This document shows positions 34,833-45,012 of a stretch of 64,000 nt of DNA, in pieces. Origin of the DNA: Kocuria rosea subsp. polaris (GTDB lineage Bacteria > Actinomycetota > Actinomycetes > Actinomycetales > Micrococcaceae). The stretch lies in the NCBI RefSeq assembly GCF_001483755.1, contig NZ_LQBK01000004.1, forward strand, positions 145,303-209,302, in the 5' to 3' direction. The position numbers and the translations under genes are program-made. The notes below the pieces were generated by a model that made no database searches, was not told where the DNA came from, and saw nothing but the letters and a program-made list of their open reading frames with translations. Numbering within the stretch: position 1 is the stretch's first letter; each line of letters starts with the position of its first letter.

Positions 34833-37778
34833 ATGGCACAGGACCCGGTGGAGATCGGCGTCCTGGGGGCGCTCGAGGTCCGGCGCGCCGGGACGCCCGC
34901 CGCGCTGCCCGGTGCGCGGCCGCGCGCGGCCCTCGCCGCGCTCACCGTGCACGCCCCGCACCCGGTCTCCGTGGACGCGCTCGTCGCGGCGGTGTGGGGC
35001 GACGACGCGGTGCCGGCCCGGCCGCGCGGCGCCGTGCACACCGTGGTGTCCCGGCTGCGCGCGGTCCTGGGCGGGGAGGCCGTGCGGGCGGGACCGGCGG
35101 GCTACTGCCTGGCGCTGCCGGACGGGGCGGTCGACGCCGGCCGCTTCGAGGCGCTCCGCCGGCGGGCCGCCGGACTGCCGCCGGACCGGGCGGCCGGGAC
35201 GCTCGACGAGGCGCTGGCGCTGTGGCGCGGCCCCGCCTACGCCGAGTTCGCTGACCGCGGCTTCGCGGTGGCCGAGGCCGCGCGGCTGGAGGAGCTGCGG
35301 CTGCGGACCGTGGAGGACCGGGCCGTGCTGGCCCTGCAGGCGGGGGCCGTCGACGACGCCGTGTCCGCGCTCGAGGAGCTCGTCGCCGAGCAGCCGCTGC
35401 GGGAGCGGGCCCACGGGCTGCTCATGACCGCCCTCTACCGCGCCGGCCGGGCGGCGGAGGCCCTCGACCGGTTCGCCGCGCTGCGCCGCACCCTCGCCGG
35501 CGAGCTGGGCCTGGACCCGGCACCGGCCCTGCGGGAGCTGCAGCTGCGGATCCTCGGCCACGACCTGCCGGAGGGGCCGTCGTCGTCGCCCGTGCGCCCG
35601 GCGCCACCGGTCCGTCTGGTGCCGTCCGCCCCGCCGGTGCCACCCGCCTGGCGGCCGGCCGCGGACGCCTTCGTCGGGCGGGAGGACGACGTCGAGCAGC
35701 TGCTGCTGGCCGTGGCCGCGCACCGCCTGGTGTGCGTCACCGGTTCCGGCGGGATCGGCAAGTCCCGGCTCGTCGCCGAGGCCCTGCCCGCACTGTCCCG
35801 GCGGCTCGACCGCCCGGCCGTGGTGGTCGAGCTCGACGACGCCGCCCCCGCACAGGCGGACGCCCGCGTCGCGGCGGCCCTGGGCCTGGGCGCGGCCGGG
35901 GAGCTGCGGACGGCGGTGCTCGAGTACCTCGCGGCCTCCTCGCTGATCCTCGTCCTCGACGGCTGCGAGCGGGTCCTGGGTGAGATCCGCGAACTGGCCG
36001 AAGCGGTGGGCCGGGCGGCGCCGCGGGTCCACGTCCTGGCGACGAGCCGGCACCGGCTGGAGCTGCCCGCCGAGCAGGTCCTCCCGCTGGCGCCGCTGCC
36101 GCTGCCGGACCCGGCGGACGCCCCGGACCGGGCCGCGCTCACCGCCTCCGTGCGGCTGTTCCTCGACCGGCTGCGCCGCGTCCGGCCGGCTGCCCCGCTT
36201 CCCGCGCCGGTCCTGCACGACATCGGCGAGCTGTGCCGCCGCCTCGACGGGATCCCGCTGGCCCTGGAACTGGCCGCCGTGCAGGCGGCCGCGCTCGGCG
36301 TCCGACCCGTCCTCGAGGGCATCGGGTCGGGGCTGCAGCTCGACGACGGAGCGCACGGGCCGCTGCGGGCCGTCGTCGCCCGGTCGTACGCCCTGCTCGC
36401 CCCGCCCGACCGGGCGCTGCTCGGCCGGCTGTCCGCGTTCACCGGCACCTTCGACCTCGAGGCCGCCGAGCAGGTCGTCCCCGAGCCGGGCGAGGCCCGG
36501 GCGGTGCTCGCCCGGCTCGTCCAGGCCTCGCTGGTGCTGCCCGTGGAGGACGGCGCGGCCACGCGGTACCGGCTGCTCGGGATCATCCGGGCCTTCGCCG
36601 CCGAGCGCGCCGACGACGGCACGGCCGCGGCCTTCTGGGCCTGGGCGGCCGGGCACGCCGAGCGGTGCGCCCGCGAGGCGGCCGGTCCCGCATGCGGCGC
36701 GGCGCTGCGCGGGCTCGAGCTCGCCCGCGGGGACCTGGCCTCCGCCGTCGCCGGCGCCCTCGCGGCCGGGCACCTCGAACCGGCCACTCGCACCGTCGGC
36801 GCCCTCGGGCTGTGCGTGCACTGGATCCCGGGCCCGGTGCTGTCCGAGCTGGCTCTCCGGGTGGGGGAGCACCCCGGCATCGACGGGACCGCGGCCGCCG
36901 CCCTCGCCCTCGGGGCTGCCACGCTGGCCGCCGACGAGCGCGGTGAGCCGGCCCGCGCGCGCCGGCTCGGGGCGCGCGCGCTCCGGGCGGCCTCGACGCC
37001 GGCCGAGCGGTACCTGGCGCTGGCGGCCCGGGGCATCGCGGCCATGTACGCCGGGGACCGGGGAGAGGCGGCGCGCTGCTGGCAGGACGTCCTGGCGATC
37101 CCCGGCCTGCCGGACGCGTACGCGGTCGACGCCCACGCGGTGCTGGCGCTGGCCCACGCGGCGGACGGGGCGAAGCAGATGGCCGAGGAGCACGCGGCCG
37201 CGGCCCGCCGGGCGGCCGAGCGCAGCGGCGCGGCGTCCCGGGTCGCGTTCGCCCTCTACGCGAGCGGGGAGGTGCTGCTGCCCGCCGACCCGGAGGCGGC
37301 GGCCGACGTCCTGCGGGAGGCCGCGCGGCTGGCCGACGGCGTGCGCGCCGAGCAAGTCTCGGCGGTCGCCCGGGTGGCGCTGCTCTCCGCGCTCACCCGG
37401 ACCGGGCGGGCGGCGGAGGCCCTGGAGCTGGCGCGCACGCTGCTCGAGCTCCAGCGGCGCGCCGGTCACTGGCCCCAGCTGTGGACCACGCTGCGGATCC
37501 TTGCCGAGCTGTTCGCCGCCGCCGGGCGCCCGGACGCGGCCGAGCTGGTCCTCGCGGCCGCCGAGACGGCCGAGTCGGCCCCCGGGCTGGCCGGCCCCGA
37601 CGTGGAGCGCTACCGGGCGCTGCGGGCCACCGTCCGGGAGGGGCTCGGTGCGGAGCGCGCGCACCGGATCGCCACGCTCGCGCGGCTGCTCCCGCGCACC
37701 GAGGTCCTCGACCGGGCCCGGGACACCGCCGAGGAGCTCAGTGTCCGCCCGTCCCCGGGTCCGGCCGGCACCGCGTAG
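34833..37778 (+). CDS. SARP/AfsR-type transcriptional regulator with BTAD and NTPase domains
   Basis: This is a 981-aa protein. The ATG at 34833 (MAQDPVEIGVLGALEVRR) is preceded by GGGGA; another ATG lies 9 nt upstream. The N-terminal OmpR-like winged helix and bacterial transcriptional activation domain fill about residues 1-240 (AALTVHAPHPVSVDALVAA, VHTVVSRLRAVLGG). An AAA/NB-ARC-type NTPase follows, with Walker A GSGGIGKSRLVAEA near 303 and LILVLDGCERVLGE near 370. The C-terminal 450 residues are Ala-rich helical repeats of TPR type. Such proteins activate nearby secondary-metabolism or stress genes. The divergent methyltransferase is the nearest target candidate; no biosynthetic cluster is present. 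Confidence 0.8.
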   Translation: MAQDPVEIGVLGALEVRRAGTPAALPGARPRAALAALTVHAPHPVSVDALVAAVWGDDAVPARPRGAVHTVVSRLRAVLGGEAVRAGPAGYCLALPDGAVDAGRFEALRRRAAGLPPDRAAGTLDEALALWRGPAYAEFADRGFAVAEAARLEELRLRTVEDRAVLALQAGAVDDAVSALEELVAEQPLRERAHGLLMTALYRAGRAAEALDRFAALRRTLAGELGLDPAPALRELQLRILGHDLPEGPSSSPVRPAPPVRLVPSAPPVPPAWRPAADAFVGREDDVEQLLLAVAAHRLVCVTGSGGIGKSRLVAEALPALSRRLDRPAVVVELDDAAPAQADARVAAALGLGAAGELRTAVLEYLAASSLILVLDGCERVLGEIRELAEAVGRAAPRVHVLATSRHRLELPAEQVLPLAPLPLPDPADAPDRAALTASVRLFLDRLRRVRPAAPLPAPVLHDIGELCRRLDGIPLALELAAVQAAALGVRPVLEGIGSGLQLDDGAHGPLRAVVARSYALLAPPDRALLGRLSAFTGTFDLEAAEQVVPEPGEARAVLARLVQASLVLPVEDGAATRYRLLGIIRAFAAERADDGTAAAFWAWAAGHAERCAREAAGPACGAALRGLELARGDLASAVAGALAAGHLEPATRTVGALGLCVHWIPGPVLSELALRVGEHPGIDGTAAAALALGAATLAADERGEPARARRLGARALRAASTPAERYLALAARGIAAMYAGDRGEAARCWQDVLAIPGLPDAYAVDAHAVLALAHAADGAKQMAEEHAAAARRAAERSGAASRVAFALYASGEVLLPADPEAAADVLREAARLADGVRAEQVSAVARVALLSALTRTGRAAEALELARTLLELQRRAGHWPQLWTTLRILAELFAAAGRPDAAELVLAAAETAESAPGLAGPDVERYRALRATVREGLGAERAHRIATLARLLPRTEVLDRARDTAEELSVRPSPGPAGTA

Positions 37779-37780
37779 GG

Positions 37781-37808
37781 ACGCCGCCCGGTGTCCTCCG
37801 GGCGGCGT
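37781..37808. terminator. Hairpin terminator between convergent genes
   Basis: ACGCCGCCCGG pairs perfectly with CCGGGCGGCGT around a TGTCCT loop, 3 nt after the SARP-like gene stop. A loosely T-rich stretch (TCCTGCGGTTCTTCT) follows on the plus strand. The convergent PhoX-like gene ends 40 bp further, so it may serve both. Confidence 0.75.
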
Positions 37809-37848
37809 TCCTGCGGTTCTTCTCGGGCGCCGGAGCACCCCGGACGTC

Positions 37849-39198
<1,350 letters not shown>

Positions 39199-39474
39199 CT
39201 CGGTGCTGTCCTCACGGGGGGGGTCGGGGGTGCTTCCGTCGACCGAGCCCACCAGGGCAATCCGAACAGCGGGCCAGCACACCGTGAATGCCGAGCGTCG
39301 AGGACGTGGCGGATTCCTTCCCGTTCGTGAACGAGGACTGTTGTGGTGCGGCTCGGTGGCCGCGTGGTCCGCGGACCGCGCGCCACGCCCGGGGCGGCCG
39401 ACGACGACGGGAGCGCTCGCCGGCGTCGCGTCCCTCGTAGGCTGGGACGCACCCGAGACGGACAGGAGGCCGAG

Positions 39475-40146
39475 GTGGCCGAGACGACGGTGGCCGAGGT
39501 GCTGGCCGAGCTGGCCGCCCTCGAGGACCCGAGGGTGCGCGCGGTGAACGAGCGGCACGGCGACGACCACGGGGTGAACCTCACGAAGCTGCGGGCGGTC
39601 GCCAAGCGGCTGAGAACGCAGCAGGACCTCGCGCACCGGCTCTGGGAGACCGGGGACACCGCGGCGCGGCTGCTGGCGCTGCTGATCTGCCGCCCGAAGG
39701 CGTTCGAGCGGGACGAGCTGGACGCCATGCTGCGCGAGGCGCGCACCCCCAAGGTGCACGACTGGCTCGTGAACTACGTGGTGCGGAAGAGCCCGCACGC
39801 CGAGGAGCTGCGGCTGGCCTGGTTCGCCGATCCCGATCCCGTGGTGGCGAGCGCCGGCTGGGCGCTGACCACCGAGCGCGTGGCGAAGCGGCCCGAGGGC
39901 CTCGACCTCGCCGGCCTGCTCGACGTCATCGAGGCGGAGATGCAGGACGCCCCGGACCGCCTGCAGTGGGCGATGAACTCCTGCCTGGCGCAGATCGGGA
40001 TCGAGCACCCCGAGCACCGGGCCCGGGCCCTCGAGATCGGGGAGCGCCTGGAGGTGCTCAAGGACTACCCGACGCCGCCGAACTGCACGTCCCCGTTCGC
40101 GCCGGTCTGGATCACCGAGATCGTCCGCCGCCGCAGCGAACCCTAG
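39475..40146 (+). CDS. AlkD-like DNA alkylation repair (HEAT-like) protein
   Basis: This is a 223-aa protein. The GTG at 39475 has a strong AGGAGG 6 nt upstream; the frame to 39343 is rejected. The all-helical repeat sequence (VNLTKLRAVAKRLRTQQDLA, LLALLICRPKAFERDELD, MLREARTPKVHDWLVNYVV) matches the DNA alkylation repair family of HEAT-like proteins that includes AlkD glycosylases. The conserved Trp/Asp region around VHDWLVNYV is present. Members remove or bind bulky alkylated purines, but several subgroups lack glycosylase activity. The mature length is close to the usual 220-240. It sits alone between the PhoX gene and the GntR gene. Confidence 0.7.
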   Translation: MAETTVAEVLAELAALEDPRVRAVNERHGDDHGVNLTKLRAVAKRLRTQQDLAHRLWETGDTAARLLALLICRPKAFERDELDAMLREARTPKVHDWLVNYVVRKSPHAEELRLAWFADPDPVVASAGWALTTERVAKRPEGLDLAGLLDVIEAEMQDAPDRLQWAMNSCLAQIGIEHPEHRARALEIGERLEVLKDYPTPPNCTSPFAPVWITEIVRRRSEP

Positions 40147-40153
40147 ATCGCGG

Positions 40154-40172
40154 CCGGGGCCTCGGGCCCCGG
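40154..40172. terminator. Short GC hairpin between convergent genes
   Basis: CCGGGGCC pairs with GGCCCCGG around a TCG loop, between the AlkD-like stop (40146) and the GntR stop (40174). It probably ends both transcripts. No T-run follows. Confidence 0.6.
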
Positions 40173-40173
40173 G

Positions 40174-40866
40174 TCAGGACTGCTCCGGCTCGCTCTCCCC
40201 GGCCCAGACGCCCCGGACGTGCCGGAGGTGCTGGGCCATGATCGACGCCGCCCGCTCGGGATCGCCCTCCTCCATGGCGTCGAGGAGCAGCTCGTGCTCC
40301 CGGGTGGACTCCACGAAGTCCGGCGAGCCGGCCATCTTGTCCAGGCCGAAGAGGCGGCTCTGGTCGCGCAGGGAGCCGACGAGCTCGAGCAGCTTCGGGT
40401 TGCCCAGGGCGGCGAGGAGGGACAGGTGGAACTCGCGGTCGGTGTCCAGGAAGCCCACCCACTCGCCCGCCTCGGCGAAGACCATCGTCCTGCGGCTCAG
40501 CTGCCGCAGCGGCGCGAAGTCGGTGACCAGGCCGCGCTCGGTGATCTCCCGCACCGCGGAGACCTCCAGCATGGCCCGGATCTGGACGATCTCGTCGAGC
40601 TCCTGGCCGGAGGGCGTGCGCACCAGGAAGCCGCGGTTGCGCCTCATCTCGATCAGGCCCTCCCGGGCGAGATCGTGCAGGGCCTCGCGCACCGGGGTGA
40701 TCGAGACGTTGAGCTTCTCGGCGATCTCCCCGATGGAGTAGAGGGAGCCCGGTTCGATCCGTCCCGAGATGATCTGCGCCCGGATGATGCGCGCGGCCTG
40801 CTCCCGGTAGCTCTGCCGGGCGACCGACTCCCCAGGGGTGTCGTTCCAGGTCAGTGGCATGCTCAC
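40174..40866 (-). CDS. GntR-family transcriptional regulator, FadR/FCD subfamily
   Basis: This is a 230-aa protein. GTG at 40866 has GGAGGGGAACACC just before it; an ATG two codons in is also possible. The N-terminal winged helix is clear (QIISGRIEPGSLYSIGEIAE, LNVSITPVREALHDLAREGL, FLVRTPSG). The helical FCD domain follows (RAMLEVSAVREITERG, DREFHLSLLAALGNPKL, REHELLLDAMEEGDPERA) with the His/Asp residues expected to bind a metal or a small acid. It is the last gene of the four-gene amino-acid operon, whose inducer it likely senses. A GGT-N5-ACC site lies upstream at 40896-40906 and a matching, more symmetric one upstream of the symporter. Confidence 0.85.
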   Translation of the reverse strand: MSMPLTWNDTPGESVARQSYREQAARIIRAQIISGRIEPGSLYSIGEIAEKLNVSITPVREALHDLAREGLIEMRRNRGFLVRTPSGQELDEIVQIRAMLEVSAVREITERGLVTDFAPLRQLSRRTMVFAEAGEWVGFLDTDREFHLSLLAALGNPKLLELVGSLRDQSRLFGLDKMAGSPDFVESTREHELLLDAMEEGDPERAASIMAQHLRHVRGVWAGESEPEQS

Positions 40867-40895
40867 GGTGTTCCCCTCCCTCCTGCGGTGCTTAA

Positions 40896-40906
40896 GGTTT
40901 CACACC
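40896..40906. promoter_or_regulatory. Possible GntR/FCD operator half-site pair (GGT-N5-ACC)
   Basis: GGTTTCACACC lies 30 bp upstream of the GntR start. It shares the GGT-N5-ACC spacing of the better palindrome at 45013-45027 and fits the general FCD-type operator form. With only six fixed bases it could be chance. Confidence 0.3.
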
Positions 40907-40936
40907 CAGGATAGCGGGGCCGGCCGCCCCGGCCGG

Positions 40937-42175
40937 TCAGAAGCGGTCGGCGGCCAGCGCTGCCCGGTGCCGGGCGGGGGACCGGCCCGTGACCATCTCC
41001 GCGATCAGCCGGCCCGTGGGCGGGGCGAGGCTGATGCCCAGCATGGCGTGGCCGGTGGCCACCAGCACGTGCGGGTGCCGCGGCAGGGGCCCGATGATCG
41101 GCAGCCCGTCGGGGGTCATGGGGCGCAGCCCCGTCCACGGCTGGGGCTTCGTGGAGAGGTCGGGCCACCGGGTGAAGTAGGCGGGCAGGCCGGCGAGGAC
41201 CCCTCCGGCGCGCACCGCGCTGATGGTCTCGTCGAGGCCCCCGAAGCCCATGGTGCCGGCGACGCGGACCTTGGCGGCCAGCGGGGTGACCGCCACCTTG
41301 GCCTCCGCCAGGTACAGCGGGTGCGCCGGACCGCCGGCCTCCAGGGGCAGGTCGAAGCCGTAGCCCTTGCCCGCCTGCAGCAGCACGCGCTCGTGGATGC
41401 CCCGGAGGATCTGATCGGTCCAGACCCCGGCGGCGACCACGACACGGTCGCCGCGCAGCACCTCGTCGCCGACGACCACCGAGACGGAGGCGTCCGCCTC
41501 CTGCCGCAGGGAGGCGGAGCGGCCCAGGCGGAACTCGATACCCTCCCCCGCGCAGGCGGCGGCGAGGCCGGCGGTGAAGGAGGCCGGGTCCAGGGAGCGG
41601 TCCCCCAGGGTCTGCAGTCCACCGGCGACTCCGCCCGCGACGTCCGGGAGCTCCCGGTCGAGGCCGGAGCGGTCCAGGGTCCGCCAGGAGAAGCCGGGGA
41701 TGAGGGCGGCCATGGTCTCCAGCTCGCCGATGTGGGCCTCGAGCTTCGCGGCGTCCCGGAACAGCATGGTCAGGGGGCCGGTGTGGCTCTCGAACTCCAC
41801 CCCGTCGGCGGCCATCTCGTCGAACAGCTGCAGGGTCTCCGCGCCGAGCTCGGCCAGGACCTTCAGCCCGGCCTCGAACCGGGCGGTGGTGCAGTGGCGG
41901 AGCATGGTGAGCATGAACCGGGCGAACTGCGGGTCGAGGACGGGGGAGACGTAGAGCGGGCTGTCCCGGCGCAGCATCCAGCGCAGCGCCTGGGGCAGCA
42001 TGCCCGGGGCCGGGACCGGGGTCGACATGCTGGGCACCACCCAGCCGGCGTTGTGCGCCGAGGCCTTGGACCCGGGCGGTGCCGGGTCGACGACGGTGAC
42101 CTCGACGCCGCTCTTGCGCAGGTAGTACGCCGAGGACAGGCCGATGGCTCCTGCCCCGATAACGATCGTTCTCAT
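40937..42175 (-). CDS. DadA-like FAD-dependent D-amino-acid oxidoreductase
   Basis: This is a 412-aa protein. The ATG at 42175 (MRTIVIGAGAIGLSSAYYLR) has AAGGAA 7 nt upstream. The N-terminal GxGxxG FAD motif is at residues 7-12, followed by VEVTVVDPAPPGSKASAHNA. The C-terminal PMTPDGLPIIGPLPRH and VATGHAMLGISLAPPTGRLI are the conserved second FAD block of DAO/DadA proteins. The family oxidises D-amino acids (or D-hydroxyproline) to oxo acids and ammonia at the membrane face. Its neighbours are an ornithine-cyclodeaminase-like protein and an alanine-type symporter, and a glutamate dehydrogenase is divergent. This suggests oxidation of an imported D-amino or imino acid. Confidence 0.8.
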   Translation of the reverse strand: MRTIVIGAGAIGLSSAYYLRKSGVEVTVVDPAPPGSKASAHNAGWVVPSMSTPVPAPGMLPQALRWMLRRDSPLYVSPVLDPQFARFMLTMLRHCTTARFEAGLKVLAELGAETLQLFDEMAADGVEFESHTGPLTMLFRDAAKLEAHIGELETMAALIPGFSWRTLDRSGLDRELPDVAGGVAGGLQTLGDRSLDPASFTAGLAAACAGEGIEFRLGRSASLRQEADASVSVVVGDEVLRGDRVVVAAGVWTDQILRGIHERVLLQAGKGYGFDLPLEAGGPAHPLYLAEAKVAVTPLAAKVRVAGTMGFGGLDETISAVRAGGVLAGLPAYFTRWPDLSTKPQPWTGLRPMTPDGLPIIGPLPRHPHVLVATGHAMLGISLAPPTGRLIAEMVTGRSPARHRAALAADRF

Positions 42176-42253
42176 GGGGTTCCTTCCTAGGGCGTGGGGT
42201 GCTGCCCGGGCGCCGGGGTGCACGGTTCCGGCGCCCGGACGGGTGGGTAGTCC

Positions 42254-43201
42254 TCAGTCCACGGTGCTGTCGAGGTCCTCGTAGACGACGCGGGCGGTGA
42301 CCAGGTCCTGCCAGCCCATGCCCACGCTCTTGAAGAAGGCCGGACCGGTTCGGGGCCGGGGGCCGCTGCGGACCAGGTCGGCGAGCTCGTGCAGGTCCTC
42401 CGCGGCGATGGCCCCGTGCTCGATGCCGATGATCACGTCGCCGGCCTCGCGCAGCGCCGTCGCGACGTCCTCCACGTAGACGGTGCTGCGGGCCACCAGC
42501 TCGTCGTCGACCTCGCGGGCGTCGGGCTCGTGCGAGCCCATGGCGACGACGACGGCGTCGTCCCGCACCAGCGAGCCGTCGAAGAGCGGCTCCCGGGCGC
42601 TGGTGCAGCAGGTGATGATGTCCGCCCCGGCCACGTCGGCGGCCGTGCCGCGGCGGGCGTCGTGGCCCTCGGCCCGCAGCCCGTCGACGAGCGCGTCGGT
42701 GCTCGTCTCCGTCCGGCCGACCACCGTCACCGTGGTCAGAGTCCGCACGGCCGCGACCGCGCGCACGTGGTGCAGGGCCTGCGGCCCGGTGCCGAACACG
42801 AGCAGGGCGGCGCTCCCGGCGGGGGCCAGGTGGTCGACGGCCAGGGCGGAGACGGCCGGGGTGCGGATGGCCGTGAGTGCGGTGCCCTCGATCAGCGCCA
42901 GGGGCCGGAGGGTGTCGGCGTCGAAGAGCAGGAAGTTGCCCTGGATCTTCGGCAGTCCTCGCCGGGAGTTCCCGGGGGCGACCGTGAGCACCTTCACGCC
43001 GGCGTATCCACCGTGCTCTCCGGGCATGAGCAGGAAGCTGCCCTTCTCCAGGGGGACGCTGCTGCGGGGGAGGGCGGCCGCGGGGTCCAGCCCGTCCTGC
43101 AGGGCCTGTTCCAGGGCGGCGACGGCCCGGTTCATCGGCAGGTGTTCGGGCACCTGGCCGGCGGTGACGACGGCAATGTCGTGGATGTCGGTCGGGCTCA
43201 T
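42254..43201 (-). CDS. Ornithine cyclodeaminase/mu-crystallin family protein
   Basis: This is a 315-aa protein. The ATG at 43201 has GGAGAG before it. The family pattern is clear: GEHGGYAGVKVLTVAPGNSR (substrate Lys), GTALTAIRTPAVSALAVDHL, the NAD-binding LLVFGTGPQALHHVRAV (about 131-147) and CCTSAREPLFDGSLVR. Members include ornithine cyclodeaminase, alanine dehydrogenase of the archaeal type, and imino-acid (pyrroline-2-carboxylate) reductases. Next to a DadA-like oxidase, a reductase of the resulting cyclic imine, giving an L-amino acid, is attractive but not proven. It lies 78 bp upstream of dadA-like and 52 bp downstream of the symporter. Confidence 0.8.
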   Translation of the reverse strand: MSPTDIHDIAVVTAGQVPEHLPMNRAVAALEQALQDGLDPAAALPRSSVPLEKGSFLLMPGEHGGYAGVKVLTVAPGNSRRGLPKIQGNFLLFDADTLRPLALIEGTALTAIRTPAVSALAVDHLAPAGSAALLVFGTGPQALHHVRAVAAVRTLTTVTVVGRTETSTDALVDGLRAEGHDARRGTAADVAGADIITCCTSAREPLFDGSLVRDDAVVVAMGSHEPDAREVDDELVARSTVYVEDVATALREAGDVIIGIEHGAIAAEDLHELADLVRSGPRPRTGPAFFKSVGMGWQDLVTARVVYEDLDSTVD

Positions 43202-43253
43202 CGGGGTCTCTCCAGTAGGTCGCAGGAAGTGGTGCGGAAGGCGGCGCGGCGGA

Positions 43254-44834
43254 TCACGTCTCCACCACGCTCGGGCCGGTGTCCGTCCGGGTCCCCGTGG
43301 TGGGGTTGCCCATGATGGTGCTGCGGTCGGCGTGGGCCACGAGGGGCAGCTGGCCGGTGCGGAGGTCCTCGCGGTGGCCGAAGATCTCCTTCCGGATCAC
43401 CTTGGCGAGCAGGAAGACGCCCAGCAGGTTCGGGACGGTCATCAGGAAGAACATGGCGTCGGAGAAGCGGATCACGGTGTCCAGGGACACGGCCGCACCG
43501 ACCACGATCATGACGACCCACACGAGGTCGTAGAGGCGTTCGGCGATCCAGCTGTCGCCGAAGAGGTAGCCGGTGGCCTTCTTGCCGTAGTAGGAGTAGC
43601 TGAGGATCGTGGAGAAGGCGAAGAGCACCACGCAGACGGTCAGCAGGTACGGGAAGACGGAGTTCACCGTGGCGAAGGCCGCGGTGGTGATGCCCACCCC
43701 GTCGGACGAGGTGTTGAGGTACTGGCCGGTGACGATGACGGCCAGGGCGGTCATGGTGCAGATGACCACGGAGTCGATGAACGGCTCCCAGGCGGCCACG
43801 AAGCCCTCCTGGGCCGGCCGGCGGTTCTTCGTCACGGAGTGGGCCAGCCCGGCGGTGCCCACCCCGGCGGCGTTGGAGAACACGGCGCGCTGGATCCCGA
43901 TGATGGCCACCCCGACCAGGCCGCCGGTGACTCCCTCCCCGGTGAAGGCGCTGGAGAACATGAGGCCGATCGCCGCGGGCAGCTGGGTGATGTTCACGGC
44001 GAGGATCACGAGCACGCAGCCGAGGTAGAGCATGGCCATCAGCGGGGTGAGCTTGCTGGTCCAGCGGGCGATCGAGGTGATGCCGCCGAGGATCACGGTG
44101 CCGGCGACGACGGCCACGCCGAGGCCGATCAGCCAGGCCGAGCCGGCGAAGAAGCTGTCCTCGCCCCCGGTGGCCAGGGTCACCTGGGCGGCGAGCTGGT
44201 TGGCCTGGAAGACGTTGCCCGCGCCCAGGGCGCCGATCATCATGAAGACCGCGAAGGCGTAGGAGAGCACCTTGCCCAGCCGCGGCAGCCCGCGCTCGGC
44301 CAGGCCGTCGCGCAGGTAGTACATGGGTCCGCCGGAGATCGTGCCGTTGGCGTGCACCCGGCGGTACTTCTGGCCCAGGACGGCCTCGGCCATCTTCACC
44401 GACATGCCGAGCAGCCCGGCGATGATGATCCACAGGGAGGCGCCGGGCCCGCCGATGGAGATGGCCACGGCCACGCCGGCGATGTTGCCCAGCCCCACCG
44501 TGCCGGAGAGCTCGGTGGCCAGGGCCTGGAAGCTGGTGACCTGGCCGGGGTCGTCGTAGCGGTTGTAGTGGCCGCGGATGATCTTCAGGCTGTGCGGCAG
44601 ATCCCGCCACGGCTTGAAGCCGACCAGGACCGTGAGGAACACGGCGCCGCCGAAGAGCCACACGACCAGCAGCGGCAGCTGAGCCTCGCCGATCGGGACG
44701 GCGAAGAACACGATCGACTCGAGGACGTCGACCAGGGGGCCGAAGAAGCCCTCGAGCGCCTCGTCCACGCTCACGCGGGGAACGATCGGCACGGACATCG
44801 GCACGGACATCGGAACGGCAGCGGAGGGGCTCAT
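43254..44834 (-). CDS. Sodium:alanine symporter family (AGCS) transporter
   Basis: This is a 526-aa membrane protein and the first large gene of the operon. The AGCS signature GTVGLGNIAGVAVAISIGGP (about 110-129) and the family blocks AVFSNAAGVGTAGLAHS and FSTILSYSYYGKKATGYLFG are present among about 11 hydrophobic helices. It imports alanine, glycine or related small amino acids, possibly in the D form, with sodium. The ATG at 44834 has only a weak ribosome site but overlaps the TGA of a 16-codon leader frame as ATGA. The N-terminus carries a repeated MSVP, which may be untranslated if a later Met is used. Confidence 0.85.
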   Translation of the reverse strand: MSPSAAVPMSVPMSVPIVPRVSVDEALEGFFGPLVDVLESIVFFAVPIGEAQLPLLVVWLFGGAVFLTVLVGFKPWRDLPHSLKIIRGHYNRYDDPGQVTSFQALATELSGTVGLGNIAGVAVAISIGGPGASLWIIIAGLLGMSVKMAEAVLGQKYRRVHANGTISGGPMYYLRDGLAERGLPRLGKVLSYAFAVFMMIGALGAGNVFQANQLAAQVTLATGGEDSFFAGSAWLIGLGVAVVAGTVILGGITSIARWTSKLTPLMAMLYLGCVLVILAVNITQLPAAIGLMFSSAFTGEGVTGGLVGVAIIGIQRAVFSNAAGVGTAGLAHSVTKNRRPAQEGFVAAWEPFIDSVVICTMTALAVIVTGQYLNTSSDGVGITTAAFATVNSVFPYLLTVCVVLFAFSTILSYSYYGKKATGYLFGDSWIAERLYDLVWVVMIVVGAAVSLDTVIRFSDAMFFLMTVPNLLGVFLLAKVIRKEIFGHREDLRTGQLPLVAHADRSTIMGNPTTGTRTDTGPSVVET

Positions 44835-44881
44835 GCCGGCATCACCGCGGACGAGCGGGCGGGAGGGGCTGTGGGGTTCAT
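44831..44881 (-). CDS. 16-codon leader frame overlapping the symporter start
   Basis: ATG (44881) is preceded by GGAGAACCGCC, a far better ribosome site than the one before the symporter ATG. It encodes MNPTAPPARSSAVMPA and stops at a TGA sharing the ATGA of the symporter start. It probably delivers ribosomes to the symporter (translational coupling). The six residues MNPTAPP are Pro-rich, but I cannot show attenuation. A sequencing frameshift that joins both frames is the alternative. Confidence 0.45.
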   Translation of the reverse strand: MNPTAPPARSSAVMPA

Positions 44882-45012
44882 GGCGGTTCTCCAGACGGTC
44901 GGACGGTCTGCGGTGGTGGGTGGGAGGCGGTGGATCGTCGGGCCGCGGCCCGGGGGCTTGGACACCACACGGGCCTGTGATGTGGATCTCCCGGTCATCA
45001 GCGTAGCGCACA

